Shown: one piece after another, positions 1 to 10,105 of the stretch
Numbering within the stretch: the stretch's first letter is position 1
Layout of the letters: every line of letters begins with the position of its first letter
From: Acinetobacter qingfengensis
GTDB lineage: Bacteria > Pseudomonadota > Gammaproteobacteria > Pseudomonadales > Moraxellaceae
NCBI RefSeq assembly: GCF_008693185.1
Contig: NZ_VXKN01000001.1
Location: 1 to 64,000, forward strand
Direction: 5' to 3'
DNA length: 64,000 nt
The notes under the pieces: model-generated
Told to the model about the DNA's origin: nothing
What the model saw: only the letters and a program-made list of their open reading frames with translations
The model's database searches: none
Position numbers and translations under genes: made by a program

Positions 1-142
1 ATTTTTTATTGGCACGATTTATATTATGTCACTGGAAACCGATACATTTGAAGCGCTTAAAGTCAGTCCAATCTGGTTTATTATTCTGATTATTGGATAT
101 TTTGGCTTCTATAAACCTAGATTGAAAAAATATTCGGGTTAA
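1..142 (+). CDS. Amino-acid permease, C-terminal end (partial)
   Basis: An open frame enters from the left edge and stops at 140-142, giving 46 residues. It contains a hydrophobic helix (residues about 29-38, rich in Ile, Leu, Trp and Phe), then a short basic tail ending KKYSG. This is how APC-superfamily amino-acid permeases of the AroP/CycA type usually end: a last transmembrane helix and a short charged cytoplasmic tail. The assignment rests on only this tail, so substrate cannot be inferred and another multipass transporter family is possible. A terminator-like hairpin follows directly, so the gene ends its transcript here. Confidence 0.45.
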   Translation, partial: FFIGTIYIMSLETDTFEALKVSPIWFIILIIGYFGFYKPRLKKYSG

Positions 143-156
143 AAAATAATTTTAAT

Positions 157-187
157 AAAAACGTCAGATGTATTCTGGCGTTTTTTA
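157..187 (+). terminator. Rho-independent terminator after the permease
   Basis: An inverted repeat (AACG, one wobble pair, CAGA; then TCTG and CGTT) around a 5-nt loop is followed at once by TTTTTT. It lies 15 bases after the permease stop codon. Confidence 0.7.
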
Positions 188-231
188 TTGATTTGACAAT
201 TGAAACAATTCGTTGGAAAGCTAATGGAAAT

Positions 232-1041
232 TTAAGATTTCATTAATAAAATTTCCAGCACAAATTTACTGCCAATAAAACCTAATGCCAGTAATGCAAA
301 ACCAATTAGAGTAAAGCGAATAGCTTTCATACCACGCCAGCCATATCGCCAGTGGCCAACCAATAACCCACCATAGATCAACCATGAAATGACACTAAAA
401 ACAGTTTTGTGTGCAAGATGTTGTCCAAAAAAATTTTCAATGGTAAAAAAGCCAAAACCTAGTGCTACAGTTAATAAAATAAATCCGACCATAATCAGGT
501 CAAATAATAAGGATTCCATTGTTTGCAGGGACGGTAATAGGTTTACCCAGACTCGATATTTCTGTTTCTTTTTTAATTCTCGATTTTGAAACCAGATTAA
601 ACACGCATGAATTGTTGCCATGAGCAATACTGCATAAGCGGCTAAAGATAAAATAATATGAATATCAATGCCTAATCCTTGCTCAATAATGACATGTCCT
701 GGAGAGTTAAATGCTGCTCCCATAAACATACCCAGTATGGCAATTGGAGTAGCAATTAAATTTAAAATAATTACAGGACGATACATGCTAAAAATAATAC
801 TTAGCAACAACATTAATCCGGACGTAAAAGAGATTAAGTTAAATACATCATAATTTATTCCCCATGGTGTAAGCATATCAATACTGAGTACCAATGCATG
901 TAAAATCAGACCAGTCAATAAACTTGACCAGACCAGAAAAGGATTGGTTGTCGTTTTATTCAGGAACTGTTTTAACAGGTACAAAAAACCTGTGACATAG
1001 GCAACCAGTGCCAATATTGTGAAGATCAAGGGCAGATTCAT
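232..1041 (-). CDS. YpjD/CcsA-type inner membrane protein (cytochrome c assembly family)
   Basis: The 269-residue protein is almost entirely hydrophobic, with about eight predicted membrane helices, starting at residue 5. The last third carries the family signature: a His-Lys-Thr-Val-Phe turn near residue 213, then a GHWRYGWRG stretch, like the YpjD/HemX branch of the cytochrome c assembly (CcsA/CcmC) family. It lacks the tryptophan-rich WWD heme-handling motif of true CcsA/CcmF, so a direct role in heme attachment is unproven. YpjD is often found beside ffh, as here, where the two genes diverge with 151 bases between their start codons. Family assignment is good; function is not known from the sequence. 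Confidence 0.8.
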   Translation of the reverse strand: MNLPLIFTILALVAYVTGFLYLLKQFLNKTTTNPFLVWSSLLTGLILHALVLSIDMLTPWGINYDVFNLISFTSGLMLLLSIIFSMYRPVIILNLIATPIAILGMFMGAAFNSPGHVIIEQGLGIDIHIILSLAAYAVLLMATIHACLIWFQNRELKKKQKYRVWVNLLPSLQTMESLLFDLIMVGFILLTVALGFGFFTIENFFGQHLAHKTVFSVISWLIYGGLLVGHWRYGWRGMKAIRFTLIGFALLALGFIGSKFVLEILLMKS

Positions 1042-1192
1042 GCCAAACCTTTAATACATGTTAGAATGTGCATAGAAACAACAAGCGCTACAAATTTTTT
1101 CCGAACTCAAGTATCCTATCGCATCTTATGCCATAATTGATCCATTGTTGGAAAGAATTTTTTGCAATTAGCCATTTTAAGCGGAATTTGTA

Positions 1193-2599
1193 ATGTTTGA
1201 TACATTAACGGAACGACTCACGCAGAGTTTAAGAAATGTCTCTGGCACAGGACAGTTGACTGAAGATAACATCAAGGATACGTTACGTGAAGTACGTATG
1301 GCATTGCTTGAAGCTGATGTTGCATTACCTGTTACCCGTGATTTTATTGCCAAAGTAAAAGAACAAGCATTAGGGCAGGATGTTTTGCAACAACTTTCTC
1401 CCGGTCAGGCTTTTGTGAAAATCGTCCATGACGAATTAACCCGAATGATGGGTGAAGCTAATGAAACTCTTGATTTGGCGGCTAAACCACCCGTTGTTAT
1501 TTTATTGGCTGGTTTACAGGGGGCAGGTAAAACCACTACGGCTGCCAAATTGGCACGTTATTTAAAAGAACGTCAAAAGAAAAAAGTTGCAACGGTGTCT
1601 GCCGATGTATACCGTCCAGCTGCGATTAAACAATTGCAAACGGTATCTGCCGAAGTCGGTGCGGAATGGATTACTTCGGACGCTTCCGAAAAACCAATTG
1701 ACATTGTTAATCGTGCCATTGAACAAGCTAAAATTAAATTTGCCGATGTATTGATTGTCGATACCGCAGGTCGTCTACATATTGATGATGACATGATGGA
1801 CGAAATCAAAGCATTACATCAGGCAATTGCACCAACAGAAACGCTATTTGTCGTGGATGCCATGACTGGTCAGGATGCGGCAAATACTGCCAAAGCCTTT
1901 AATGATGCTTTGCCATTAACAGGTGTTATCCTGACCAAAACTGACGGTGATGCACGTGGCGGTGCTGCTTTATCTGTACGAGCAATTACAGGAAAGCCAA
2001 TTAAATTTCTAGGAATGGGCGAAAAGCTTGATGCTTTGGAACCATTTCACCCAGAGCGTATTGCACAACGTATCCTCGGTATGGGTGACGTTCTCTCTTT
2101 AGTCGAAGAAGTTGAACGAAAAATTGACCGAGAAAAAGCCGAAAAAATGGCGAAAAAGCTACAAAAAGGTGGCTCGTTCAATTTGGAAGATATGCTGACT
2201 CAATTTGAGCAAATGAAAAAAATGGGTGGCATGGCAGGCTTTTTGGACAAGTTACCTGGTATGAGTGGTGCAGGTATTCAACAAGCACTTGATCAAGCAC
2301 AGCCTGAAAAACAAGTAAAAAAAATGGAAGCCATCATTCAGTCAATGACGGTTAAGGAGCGTCGTAATCCGGACATTATCAACCCAAGTCGTAAAAAACG
2401 TATTGCGGCAGGTTGTGGTATGGAAGTGCAGGACATCAATCGTTTGTTGAAACAACATTCTCAAATGGCGAAAATGATGAAAAAATTCTCCAATCCATCT
2501 GGATTAAGTAAAATGTTACGTGGTGTACAGGACATGCAGAAAAAAATGGGAGGCATGACCGGTATGGGACCATTATTTGGCAATAATGATAAGAAATAA
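1193..2599 (+). CDS. ffh: Signal recognition particle GTPase Ffh
   Basis: Ffh binds 4.5S RNA and signal sequences on ribosomes and targets inner-membrane proteins to FtsY. The 468 residues show the N-terminal helical bundle (1-90), then the G domain with P-loop GLQGAGKTT at 107-115, DTAGR, and TKTDGDARGG, and finally the Met-rich M domain (about 300-468) with runs of MKKMGGM and MAKMMKK that bind signal peptide and RNA. The length is normal for the family. The ATG at 1193 begins MFDTLTERL, the standard Ffh start. The gene is monocistronic: a strong terminator follows. Confidence 0.98.
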   Translation: MFDTLTERLTQSLRNVSGTGQLTEDNIKDTLREVRMALLEADVALPVTRDFIAKVKEQALGQDVLQQLSPGQAFVKIVHDELTRMMGEANETLDLAAKPPVVILLAGLQGAGKTTTAAKLARYLKERQKKKVATVSADVYRPAAIKQLQTVSAEVGAEWITSDASEKPIDIVNRAIEQAKIKFADVLIVDTAGRLHIDDDMMDEIKALHQAIAPTETLFVVDAMTGQDAANTAKAFNDALPLTGVILTKTDGDARGGAALSVRAITGKPIKFLGMGEKLDALEPFHPERIAQRILGMGDVLSLVEEVERKIDREKAEKMAKKLQKGGSFNLEDMLTQFEQMKKMGGMAGFLDKLPGMSGAGIQQALDQAQPEKQVKKMEAIIQSMTVKERRNPDIINPSRKKRIAAGCGMEVQDINRLLKQHSQMAKMMKKFSNPSGLSKMLRGVQDMQKKMGGMTGMGPLFGNNDKK

Positions 2600-2604
2600 A
2601 ATTA

Positions 2605-2635
2605 AAAAATGCTGATGAAAATCAGCATTTTTTTT
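2605..2635 (+). terminator. Rho-independent terminator after ffh
   Basis: A perfect stem AAATGCTGAT / ATCAGCATTT with a GAAA-type loop is followed by an unbroken run of T, starting a few bases after the ffh stop. Confidence 0.92.
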
Positions 2636-2721
2636 GAAATATTAAAATATGATTGAGAACGTTATAGAGGTAATTAACTATTTATAATTGAAGTGTCGAT
2701 TACATTGATTATAAAAATACA

Positions 2722-2750
2722 AATGCCCAATGAGTTTCATTGGGCATATT
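2722..2750 (-). terminator. Terminator-like hairpin downstream of pckG
   Basis: The perfect stem ATGCCCAATGA / TCATTGGGCAT with a short loop lies about 55 bases beyond the pckG stop. On the minus strand it is followed by TTGTATTTTTAT, a weak T-rich tail. Confidence 0.7.
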
Positions 2751-2803
2751 GGCTTAAATAATGATCCATTTATTTTAAGGTTGGAACAATTATTTATTCA
2801 GAC

Positions 2804-4642
2804 TTATGCAGCATCAAATGCTTTAACTGCTGCAATTAATTGTGCCTGACGATCTTTTAAAACTTTTGGTAAGCGATCACCCAATTTATTGAACAATTCA
2901 GTATGGCTTTCAATTTCTTTTAACCATAAATCTTTATCCTGAGAAGTCACTTTTTCAAAGTCTTCTTTGGAGAAATCTGTACCATTCCAATTTAAATCTT
3001 CGTAGGTTGGTACATAACCAATTGCAGTTTCTACAGCATTGGCACGACCTTCTACACGATCAATGATCCACTCAAGTACACGAGTGTTTTGGCCAAAACC
3101 AGGCCATACAAAGTCGCCATTTTCATCACGGCGGAACCAGTTTACATTGAATATTTTTGGAAGTTTATTGCCAGCAGCTTTAGCTTTTGTTGCAACTTCT
3201 TCACCCAATGTTAACCAATGCTGGAAGTAATCTGCCATGTTGTAGCCTGTAAATGGCAACATTGCAAATGGATCACGGCGAACCACACCTTGTTGACCAA
3301 CCGCAGCAGCAGTTGTTTCAGATCCCATAGTTGCAGCTTTATAGACGCCATCAACCCAGTCAAATGCTTCTGAAATTAATGGAACGGTGTCGGCACGACG
3401 ACCACCAAAAATAAATGCAGAAATTGGTACACCTGCCGGATTTTCCCAATCAGCATCAATAGATGGGCATTGACCTGCAGATACTGTGAAACGAGAGTTT
3501 GGATGTGCAGCTTTTTCACCAGCAACATGAGGCTGACCTTTCCAGTTGGTTAGGTTAGCTGGTGCTTCTTTGGTTAGACCTTCCCACCAAACTTCACCAT
3601 TGTCTGTTACGGCAACGTTAGTGTAGATTACATCTTTGTGTAGTGTTGCGATACAGTTCGGATTAGTTTTTGTATTTGTACCCGGTGCAACACCAAAGAA
3701 ACCTGCTTCAGGATTGATCGCATATAAACGACCATCTTCACCAGGTTTGATCCATGCAATATCATCACCTACAGTTTCGATTTTCCAGCCTTCGTAACCA
3801 GCTGGTGGAATTAACATGGCAAAGTTGGTTTTACCGCATGCAGATGGGAATGCTGCAGCGATATAATGTTTTTCGCCTTGAGGATTGGTTACACCAAGAA
3901 TCAACATGTGTTCTGCTAACCAGCCTTGTTCACGGCCCATTGCAGAAGCAATACGTAAAGCAAGACATTTTTTACCTAATAGTGCATTACCGCCATAACC
4001 TGAACCAAATGACCAGATTTCACGAGTTTCTGGATAATGCACAATATATTTTTCAGCATTACAAGGCCATACAACGTCTTTTTCGCCGTCTGCAAGTGGT
4101 GCGCCTACAGAGTGTACGCAAGGAACAAACTCACCATCAGTACCTAAAACATCATAAACCGCTTTACCCATACGTGCCATTTTACGCATGCTAACAGCAA
4201 CATAAGGCGAGTCGGTCAATTCGATTCCGATCTGTGCAATATGACTTCCCAGAGGGCCCATGGAAAATGGTACAACATACATGGTACGACCTTGCATGCA
4301 ACCATCAAAAAGCCCATTTAGTTTATTGCGCATTTCTGCTGGTGCCATCCAGTTATTGGTTGCGCCTGCATCATCTTTTTGTTCGGAACAAATAAACGTG
4401 CGATCTTCTACACGAGCAACGTCAGAGGGGTCAGAGTTTGCAAGATAAGAACCTGGGTGTTTTTCTTCATTTAACTTTTGCATGGTGCCGTTGGCGATCA
4501 TTAAATCAATCAAACGTTGATATTCTTCATCGCTACCGTCACACCATTCGATTTTTGCAGGCTTGGTTAATTTTGCAATTTCTTCAACCCATGCAATAAG
4601 CTTAGGATGACGAACGAATTCTGGTGCGTTCACTTGGGTCAT
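2804..4642 (-). CDS. pckG: Phosphoenolpyruvate carboxykinase (GTP)
   Basis: This enzyme converts oxaloacetate plus GTP to phosphoenolpyruvate and CO2, the entry step of gluconeogenesis from TCA-cycle carbon. The 612 residues match the GTP-dependent family in length and motifs: the kinase P-loop FPSACGKTN near residue 270-290, the catalytic-loop context CVHSVGAPL, the FIFGGRR segment, and the NWFRRDENG region near the C terminus. The ATP-dependent pckA family differs in all of these. The chosen ATG (complement at 4640-4642) starts MTQVNAPEF. The gene stands alone, with a long AT-rich leader upstream containing two palindromes. Confidence 0.97.
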   Translation of the reverse strand: MTQVNAPEFVRHPKLIAWVEEIAKLTKPAKIEWCDGSDEEYQRLIDLMIANGTMQKLNEEKHPGSYLANSDPSDVARVEDRTFICSEQKDDAGATNNWMAPAEMRNKLNGLFDGCMQGRTMYVVPFSMGPLGSHIAQIGIELTDSPYVAVSMRKMARMGKAVYDVLGTDGEFVPCVHSVGAPLADGEKDVVWPCNAEKYIVHYPETREIWSFGSGYGGNALLGKKCLALRIASAMGREQGWLAEHMLILGVTNPQGEKHYIAAAFPSACGKTNFAMLIPPAGYEGWKIETVGDDIAWIKPGEDGRLYAINPEAGFFGVAPGTNTKTNPNCIATLHKDVIYTNVAVTDNGEVWWEGLTKEAPANLTNWKGQPHVAGEKAAHPNSRFTVSAGQCPSIDADWENPAGVPISAFIFGGRRADTVPLISEAFDWVDGVYKAATMGSETTAAAVGQQGVVRRDPFAMLPFTGYNMADYFQHWLTLGEEVATKAKAAGNKLPKIFNVNWFRRDENGDFVWPGFGQNTRVLEWIIDRVEGRANAVETAIGYVPTYEDLNWNGTDFSKEDFEKVTSQDKDLWLKEIESHTELFNKLGDRLPKVLKDRQAQLIAAVKAFDAA

Positions 4643-5146
4643 GTTGAGGCCTATTTAAAAGTGTGTACAAAGTACAATTAATCGCTAGGATCGTAGCGAT
4701 TACAAATCAAAAAATGTGGGCGTATTAAAACATAAATTGCATCAAATGATAAGCAATTTTATCTAATGGAGAATTGACTTTTGAAAAAACTTGATTTAGG
4801 TGGATGATTTTGAAAGAAATAATTTAAATAAATACTAGGGGTAAAGAAAATAAATACTTTATTCTGTTATAAATCAATAGTCATTATTTTTTTGAGTGAT
4901 ATAGGAAAAAAGATAAAAAATACACAAAAATATCATTATTTTGTGATGGAAAAGCCTAAAATATGAATTTTTAATGGGGTCAGTGATCCTTGATCAGATT
5001 CCTTCTGAAGAATGATATTTGCTTTGAAGGTGTTGTATTTATGTAATATTCGTTAGTTTAAGGATGAATTACATTTTTATCTGGTATGACTAAGCTAATT
5101 TGCGTTATATGTAGATTTGCATTCTCTAGTGAAAAGAAGTCGCATA
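4643..5146. other. Long divergent intergenic region (pckG / lipid kinase)
   Basis: About 500 AT-rich bases separate the two divergent genes. No coding frame of note is present. Visible structure: two palindromes in the pckG leader (4664-4676 and 4680-4701, listed separately) and a short palindrome TGATCcttGATCA at 4984-4996. The promoters of both genes must lie here, but I cannot place -35/-10 boxes with confidence. Confidence 0.6.
4664..4701 (-). promoter_or_regulatory. Two adjacent palindromes in the pckG leader
   Basis: TGTACaaaGTACA (4664-4676) and AATCGCTAggatcgTAGCGATT (4680-4701) are both perfect inverted repeats, 22-59 bases upstream of the pckG ATG. They could be operators or leader hairpins. 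Nothing in the sequence identifies the regulator. Confidence 0.4.
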
Positions 5147-6082
5147 ATGCACGATCCGCTATCAATTGTAATGAACACAGGTTCGGGTCACCATGGTCAT
5201 GGACATCAGGTGAACATTGAAAAAATGGTTGAAATTTTGTCTGCTGCAAATTATGCCGTGGCATTATTTTTAACGGATCAGGTCTATAATCTGGATCAAT
5301 GTATTGCTGAGGCTATAAAGCGTCATCAGTCATTCCCCAAAGGGCAACGAGGTATCATTGTCGCAGCAGGTGGTGATGGTACGATTAATTCCGTTGTACA
5401 AGCTTTGCTGGGTTTGGATATTCAACTAGGAATTTTACCTTTGGGTACATTTAATTATGTGGCACGTGCCTTGAATATTCCCTTGAATATTGATGAAGCA
5501 ACACAGGTTTTGGTTGATGGCGACATCAGATCTATTCATGTTGCTCAGGTAAATCATCGGGTATATTTGAACAATGCCAGTATTGGTTTATATCCTGTGA
5601 TTATCGAAAGTCGTGAATATTACAATCAAAAAATTGGTCGTTTTCCTGCGGTGGCATATTTGTCAGGCTTGGTTGAGCTAATTAAGCCTTTTTACCATTT
5701 TAGATTGAAATTACGCATTGATGGAAAACTGCATCCGGTTGACAGTCCAATGATTTTTTTTGGCAATAATCAATTACAACTTCAGGATTTAAAATTACGT
5801 TTGGCAGATTGTGCTGCACAAGGTAAATTGGCTGGTGTTGCATTGGGGCAGGTAAATCGCTGGCAATTATTACAATTAATTTTAAAATTATTTCAGGGAG
5901 AATTAGAGCGGGCAGATGATGTTTATGGATTTTGTGCGGATCAGGTTGAAATTGAATCTAAACAGAGAACTTTAAAAGTTGCATTGGATGGAGAAATTGT
6001 ACAACTGACAACACCTTTAAAATTTGCAGTATGCCAAAATGCAGTAATAGTAAAGGTCCCGCATGTTATTACATCTATCTGA
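5147..6082 (+). CDS. Diacylglycerol/lipid kinase family protein
   Basis: The 311-residue protein has the diacylglycerol kinase catalytic fold: NTGSG at 10-14 (phosphate loop), GGDGT at 75-79 (nucleotide-binding motif) and PLGTFN at 98-103, where many bacterial homologues have GTAND. It probably phosphorylates a lipid alcohol at the membrane with ATP; the substrate cannot be read from sequence. An in-frame TTG at 5117 would add ten residues, but the ATG at 5147 directly precedes the conserved beta strand and has a purine-rich GAAAAGAAG upstream, so I use it. The stop overlaps the next gene by 20 bases, implying translational coupling. Confidence 0.85.
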   Translation: MHDPLSIVMNTGSGHHGHGHQVNIEKMVEILSAANYAVALFLTDQVYNLDQCIAEAIKRHQSFPKGQRGIIVAAGGDGTINSVVQALLGLDIQLGILPLGTFNYVARALNIPLNIDEATQVLVDGDIRSIHVAQVNHRVYLNNASIGLYPVIIESREYYNQKIGRFPAVAYLSGLVELIKPFYHFRLKLRIDGKLHPVDSPMIFFGNNQLQLQDLKLRLADCAAQGKLAGVALGQVNRWQLLQLILKLFQGELERADDVYGFCADQVEIESKQRTLKVALDGEIVQLTTPLKFAVCQNAVIVKVPHVITSI

Positions 6083-6830
6083 TTTACACTTTGGGACAGA
6101 ACAGGCTGATCGTGTTGTTGCTTTACAGCAGTTTTGCCGGCAATGCCCTATTGAATTAGTAGTCGTTAGCGGAGATTTGACTCAGCGAGCCAGATATCAG
6201 CAATTTTTTAAATGTCGACAATTTTTACAAAGTTTGAATTTACCTTATTTGGTTGTACCTGGTAATCATGATATTCCGCTTTATCATTTGTGGCGGCGTT
6301 TTATGTCACCATTTTCTCGTTATCAACTATTTTTTGGTGATACTGAACAAATTATTCAGACCAAGCATTTTTTTGTCATTGGCGTAAATAGTATTCGGCC
6401 CAAACATCATACCAAAGGATATGTATCAAAGTTACAAATACAGACTGTGGATCATATTTTATCTAAAGCACCTGCACATTTACTTAAGTATGTTGCGATT
6501 CACCAGCCTTTTTATAATGAACCTTTCGATAAACATGCTTTAAAAGATCGACCTGTATTAGGGGAAATGGCGTTGAGGTATTGGGCGAATTCCGGATTGA
6601 ATGGACTATTGCATGGACATTTGCATCATTCAGCCAAGTATAATTTACAGCAATTATATGGATTAAATGTTGAGCATCCGGTATGGGATATTCATGCTGG
6701 AACAGCATTGTCTTATCGTCTACATCATGGTCAACAGAATGGTTTTAATTTAATTACGCCAGATGGAGCAGTTTTGGTATATTTATTTAATGAAATCAGC
6801 AATAAGTTTGAAAAACAGGCAGTTCTGTAG
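6063..6830 (+). CDS. Metallophosphoesterase (calcineurin-like)
   Basis: All five metal-binding blocks of the calcineurin-like phosphoesterase fold are present: DLH at 7-9, GDL at 37-39, GNHD at 67-70, a single His at 147 in the AIHQPF context, and GHLH at 185-188. Length (255 residues) and order resemble the Icc/CpdA group of class III cyclic-nucleotide phosphodiesterases, but the substrate is not certain. It starts inside the lipid-kinase gene (20-base overlap), so the two are very likely co-translated, and a role in hydrolysing a phospholipid-derived compound is also possible. Confidence 0.85.
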   Translation: MLLHLSDLHFGTEQADRVVALQQFCRQCPIELVVVSGDLTQRARYQQFFKCRQFLQSLNLPYLVVPGNHDIPLYHLWRRFMSPFSRYQLFFGDTEQIIQTKHFFVIGVNSIRPKHHTKGYVSKLQIQTVDHILSKAPAHLLKYVAIHQPFYNEPFDKHALKDRPVLGEMALRYWANSGLNGLLHGHLHHSAKYNLQQLYGLNVEHPVWDIHAGTALSYRLHHGQQNGFNLITPDGAVLVYLFNEISNKFEKQAVL

Positions 6831-6885
6831 AAAAGTGCCATATTAGATTAAAAAAAGTACAAAAAAACTAATTTTTTTTAATTTA

Positions 6886-6916
6886 CCCCTTGAAGCATTT
6901 TTTTCAATCCCCAAAA
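6886..6916 (+). promoter_or_regulatory. Sigma-32 (heat-shock) type promoter of groESL
   Basis: CCCCTTGAA (6886-6894) and CCCCA (6909-6913) are separated by 14 bases between CTTGAA and CCCC. This closely fits the RpoH consensus CTTGAA-N(11-14)-CCCCAT and resembles the E. coli groE heat-shock promoter. It lies about 100 bases upstream of the groES ATG. Confidence 0.8.
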
Positions 6917-7011
6917 AAATGGCAGTACAAAGATTTGTTGGCAGTGGCGATAAGGAATGAAGGAGTCATTGGCAACATTTTTAAACAGAACTTAATCTGA
7001 TGGAGTTTTTT

Positions 7012-7302
7012 ATGAGCAATATTCGTCCATTACATGACCGTGTGGTTATTCGTCGTGTTGAAGAAGAAACAAAAACCGCCGGCGGTATCTTATTACCTGG
7101 TTCAGCAGCAGAAAAACCATCGCAAGGTGAAGTCATTGCTGTAGGTAATGGTCAAATTACAGACAATGGCATTCGCGCGTTAGATGTAAAAGTAGGCGAC
7201 AAAGTTTTGTTCGGTACCTATGCAGGTACAACTGTTAAAGTTGATGGTGAAGAACTATTGATTATGAAAGAATCTGACATTTTAGCCGTTTTGGAAGGCT
7301 AA
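7012..7302 (+). CDS. groES: Co-chaperonin GroES
   Basis: GroES caps the GroEL barrel as a heptamer and controls folding of enclosed substrates. The 96-residue protein begins [15 protein letters not shown] and carries the flexible mobile loop ([19 protein letters not shown]) that contacts GroEL, plus the roof beta hairpin. The ATG at 7012 is preferred to the in-frame TTG at 7000 because TGGAG lies 7 bases before it and the family length is about 96. It is followed by groEL after 59 bases, under a shared heat-shock promoter. Confidence 0.97.
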   Translation: MSNIRPLHDRVVIRRVEEETKTAGGILLPGSAAEKPSQGEVIAVGNGQITDNGIRALDVKVGDKVLFGTYAGTTVKVDGEELLIMKESDILAVLEG

Positions 7303-7358
7303 TCCTGAAAAATCATTAGTAATCAGATCGAGTATTTAAATTAAAGGATTTGGAGTAA

Positions 7359-8996
<1,638 letters not shown>

Positions 8997-9019
8997 ACTT
9001 TACATCATCTGTTCTTCCA

Positions 9020-9055
9020 AAAATCCCTGCAATGCTATGTTGCAGGGATTTTTTA
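9020..9055 (+). terminator. Rho-independent terminator after groEL
   Basis: A perfect 12-bp stem AAATCCCTGCAA / TTGCAGGGATTT with a 7-nt loop is followed by TTTT. It starts about 25 bases after the groEL stop. Confidence 0.93.
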
Positions 9056-9154
9056 TGGCAAAAGAAAATAAATATAATAATGAAAGATATGTTGGAGTGA
9101 ACACTACAAAAACAATGTAGTGCGAGTATTGGAAAGAAAAATCAGGGGAAAAAT

Positions 9155-9331
9155 ATGTCTAATCAGCAAAATCGGATATTTGATGTAACAGAAGAATATG
9201 CATTATATCCAGTAAAAGAGGTTAAACGCTTATACGGATATGTCAAAAAATATAATATTTTATTGGAAAAAATAAAATATTTAGAGAAAGAAAATGCTGA
9301 TTTAAAACAGAGAATCTTAAAGATCGATTGA
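9155..9331 (+). CDS. Small coiled-coil protein (58 residues), unknown
   Basis: An ATG at 9155 with AGGGGAA seven bases upstream opens a 58-codon frame ending TGA at 9329-9331. The product begins MSNQQNRIF, is rich in Lys, Tyr and Glu, and its second half (about residues 30-57) has a leucine/isoleucine heptad-like spacing (ILLEKIKYLEKENADLKQRI) consistent with a short coiled coil. No signal peptide or membrane helix is present. I do not recognise a family. It lies downstream of the groEL terminator and converges on the HTH regulator gene with a gap of only 6 bases. The good RBS and amphipathic pattern support a real gene; the small size leaves doubt. Confidence 0.55.
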   Translation: MSNQQNRIFDVTEEYALYPVKEVKRLYGYVKKYNILLEKIKYLEKENADLKQRILKID

Positions 9332-9337
9332 AAAAAA

Positions 9338-9733
9338 TTATTTATTGGCGGACAGCATTTCTTCAATCAAATGATAAATTAAAGATTTTTGTTTAGTGGT
9401 CAGCTTGGCAAACTTATCAGAAAAGTCACTGAGCGTTATATTGGTATGATAATCTGTATTCGTAGATTCCTGCTGGTCATTTAATTCTTCTCCAAAACGC
9501 AACCACTGGCTGGAGATATCCAACCATACTGCTAGAATTTGTAACTTATCCTGATTGGGAATGGCATTACCAGAAAGCCAGTTACTTGCTGTTTGTACGC
9601 TAACTGGCTGTCCCTGATAGCGTAGATTAAATTCACGAGCTAACCATGTTGGGCTATTTATGGCCCAGCCATTTTTAGCAAGTTGTTGTTTTAGCCGCTT
9701 GCTAAAAGCTTCTTTTTCATTTTTTACTTTCAT
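9338..9733 (-). CDS. Helix-turn-helix transcriptional regulator
   Basis: A 131-residue cytoplasmic protein from the ATG at 9733. The N-terminal 75 residues look like a lambda-repressor/Cro-type HTH: FSKRLKQQL, WLAREFN, then a recognition-helix region SVQTASNWLSG followed by IPNQDKLQILAVWLDI. This arrangement is known in small phage-repressor-like regulators of beta- and gammaproteobacteria. Upstream in-frame ATGs at 9778 and 9790 would add up to 19 residues, but the conserved part starts at MKVKNEKEAF. It is divergent from the autotransporter gene, and two identical palindromic repeats lie between them, one overlapping the alternative start at 9790. Autoregulation and control of the adhesin are inferred. 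Confidence 0.75.
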   Translation of the reverse strand: MKVKNEKEAFSKRLKQQLAKNGWAINSPTWLAREFNLRYQGQPVSVQTASNWLSGNAIPNQDKLQILAVWLDISSQWLRFGEELNDQQESTNTDYHTNITLSDFSDKFAKLTTKQKSLIYHLIEEMLSANK

Positions 9734-9784
9734 TTGATTAAAAAAAAGAACGTCAAGTAAGTTTTGATAAAGTAACATGCTTGA

Positions 9785-9805
9785 AATCAAGTTTTGATTG
9801 ATAAA
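9785..9805. promoter_or_regulatory. Operator-like palindrome, copy 1
   Basis: AATCAAgttTTGATT (9785-9799) is a perfect inverted repeat with a 3-base centre, followed by GATAAA-type sequence. The same 21 bases recur at 9912-9932, 127 bases away. A related sequence (TCAAGtaagTTTTGATAAA, 9753-9771) may be a weaker third site. Confidence 0.6.
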
Positions 9806-9911
9806 ATATTGTATTTATGCAGTATTTATAGATTAATTTGAGTATATTTTATACTTGTTTTTTACGTAATTAAATAAAAAATATAAGAAACACAAAATTT
9901 TGTATAAAATT

Positions 9912-9932
9912 AATCAAGTTTTGATTGATAAA
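9912..9932. promoter_or_regulatory. Operator-like palindrome, copy 2
   Basis: This is an exact 21-base copy of the element at 9785-9805, with the same AATCAAgttTTGATT core, placed about 175 bases upstream of the YadA-like gene. Likely binding site of the adjacent HTH regulator (inference). Confidence 0.6.
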
Positions 9933-10105
9933 TTTTTAAAGTAAAACTAGAATTTGAGCAAGGCTTACCTCAGCTCACATCGTCATTTGGGCTACTGATG
10001 CCAGATTTGCAGATTTAAATAATGGATAGGTAGTAAAACACGATAAAACAGTGTTTTGGGGAAAATAAGTTTTATACAGCAAAGACATTTAAAGGGTGAT
10101 TTTAT

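Larger units (their letters stand above)
9734..10105. other. Divergent promoter region (HTH regulator / YadA-like protein)
   Basis: This 372-base AT-rich gap holds two identical 21-base repeats and a degenerate third copy (listed separately). The rest shows no coding frame. Promoters for both genes are expected but not clearly resolved. Confidence 0.6.

Noticed and set aside
3754..4194. A 146-codon open frame on the plus strand inside pckG
   Set aside because: It is antisense to a fully conserved enzyme, has no RBS, and its composition (His/Gln/Tyr-rich) is a mirror of the pckG codons.
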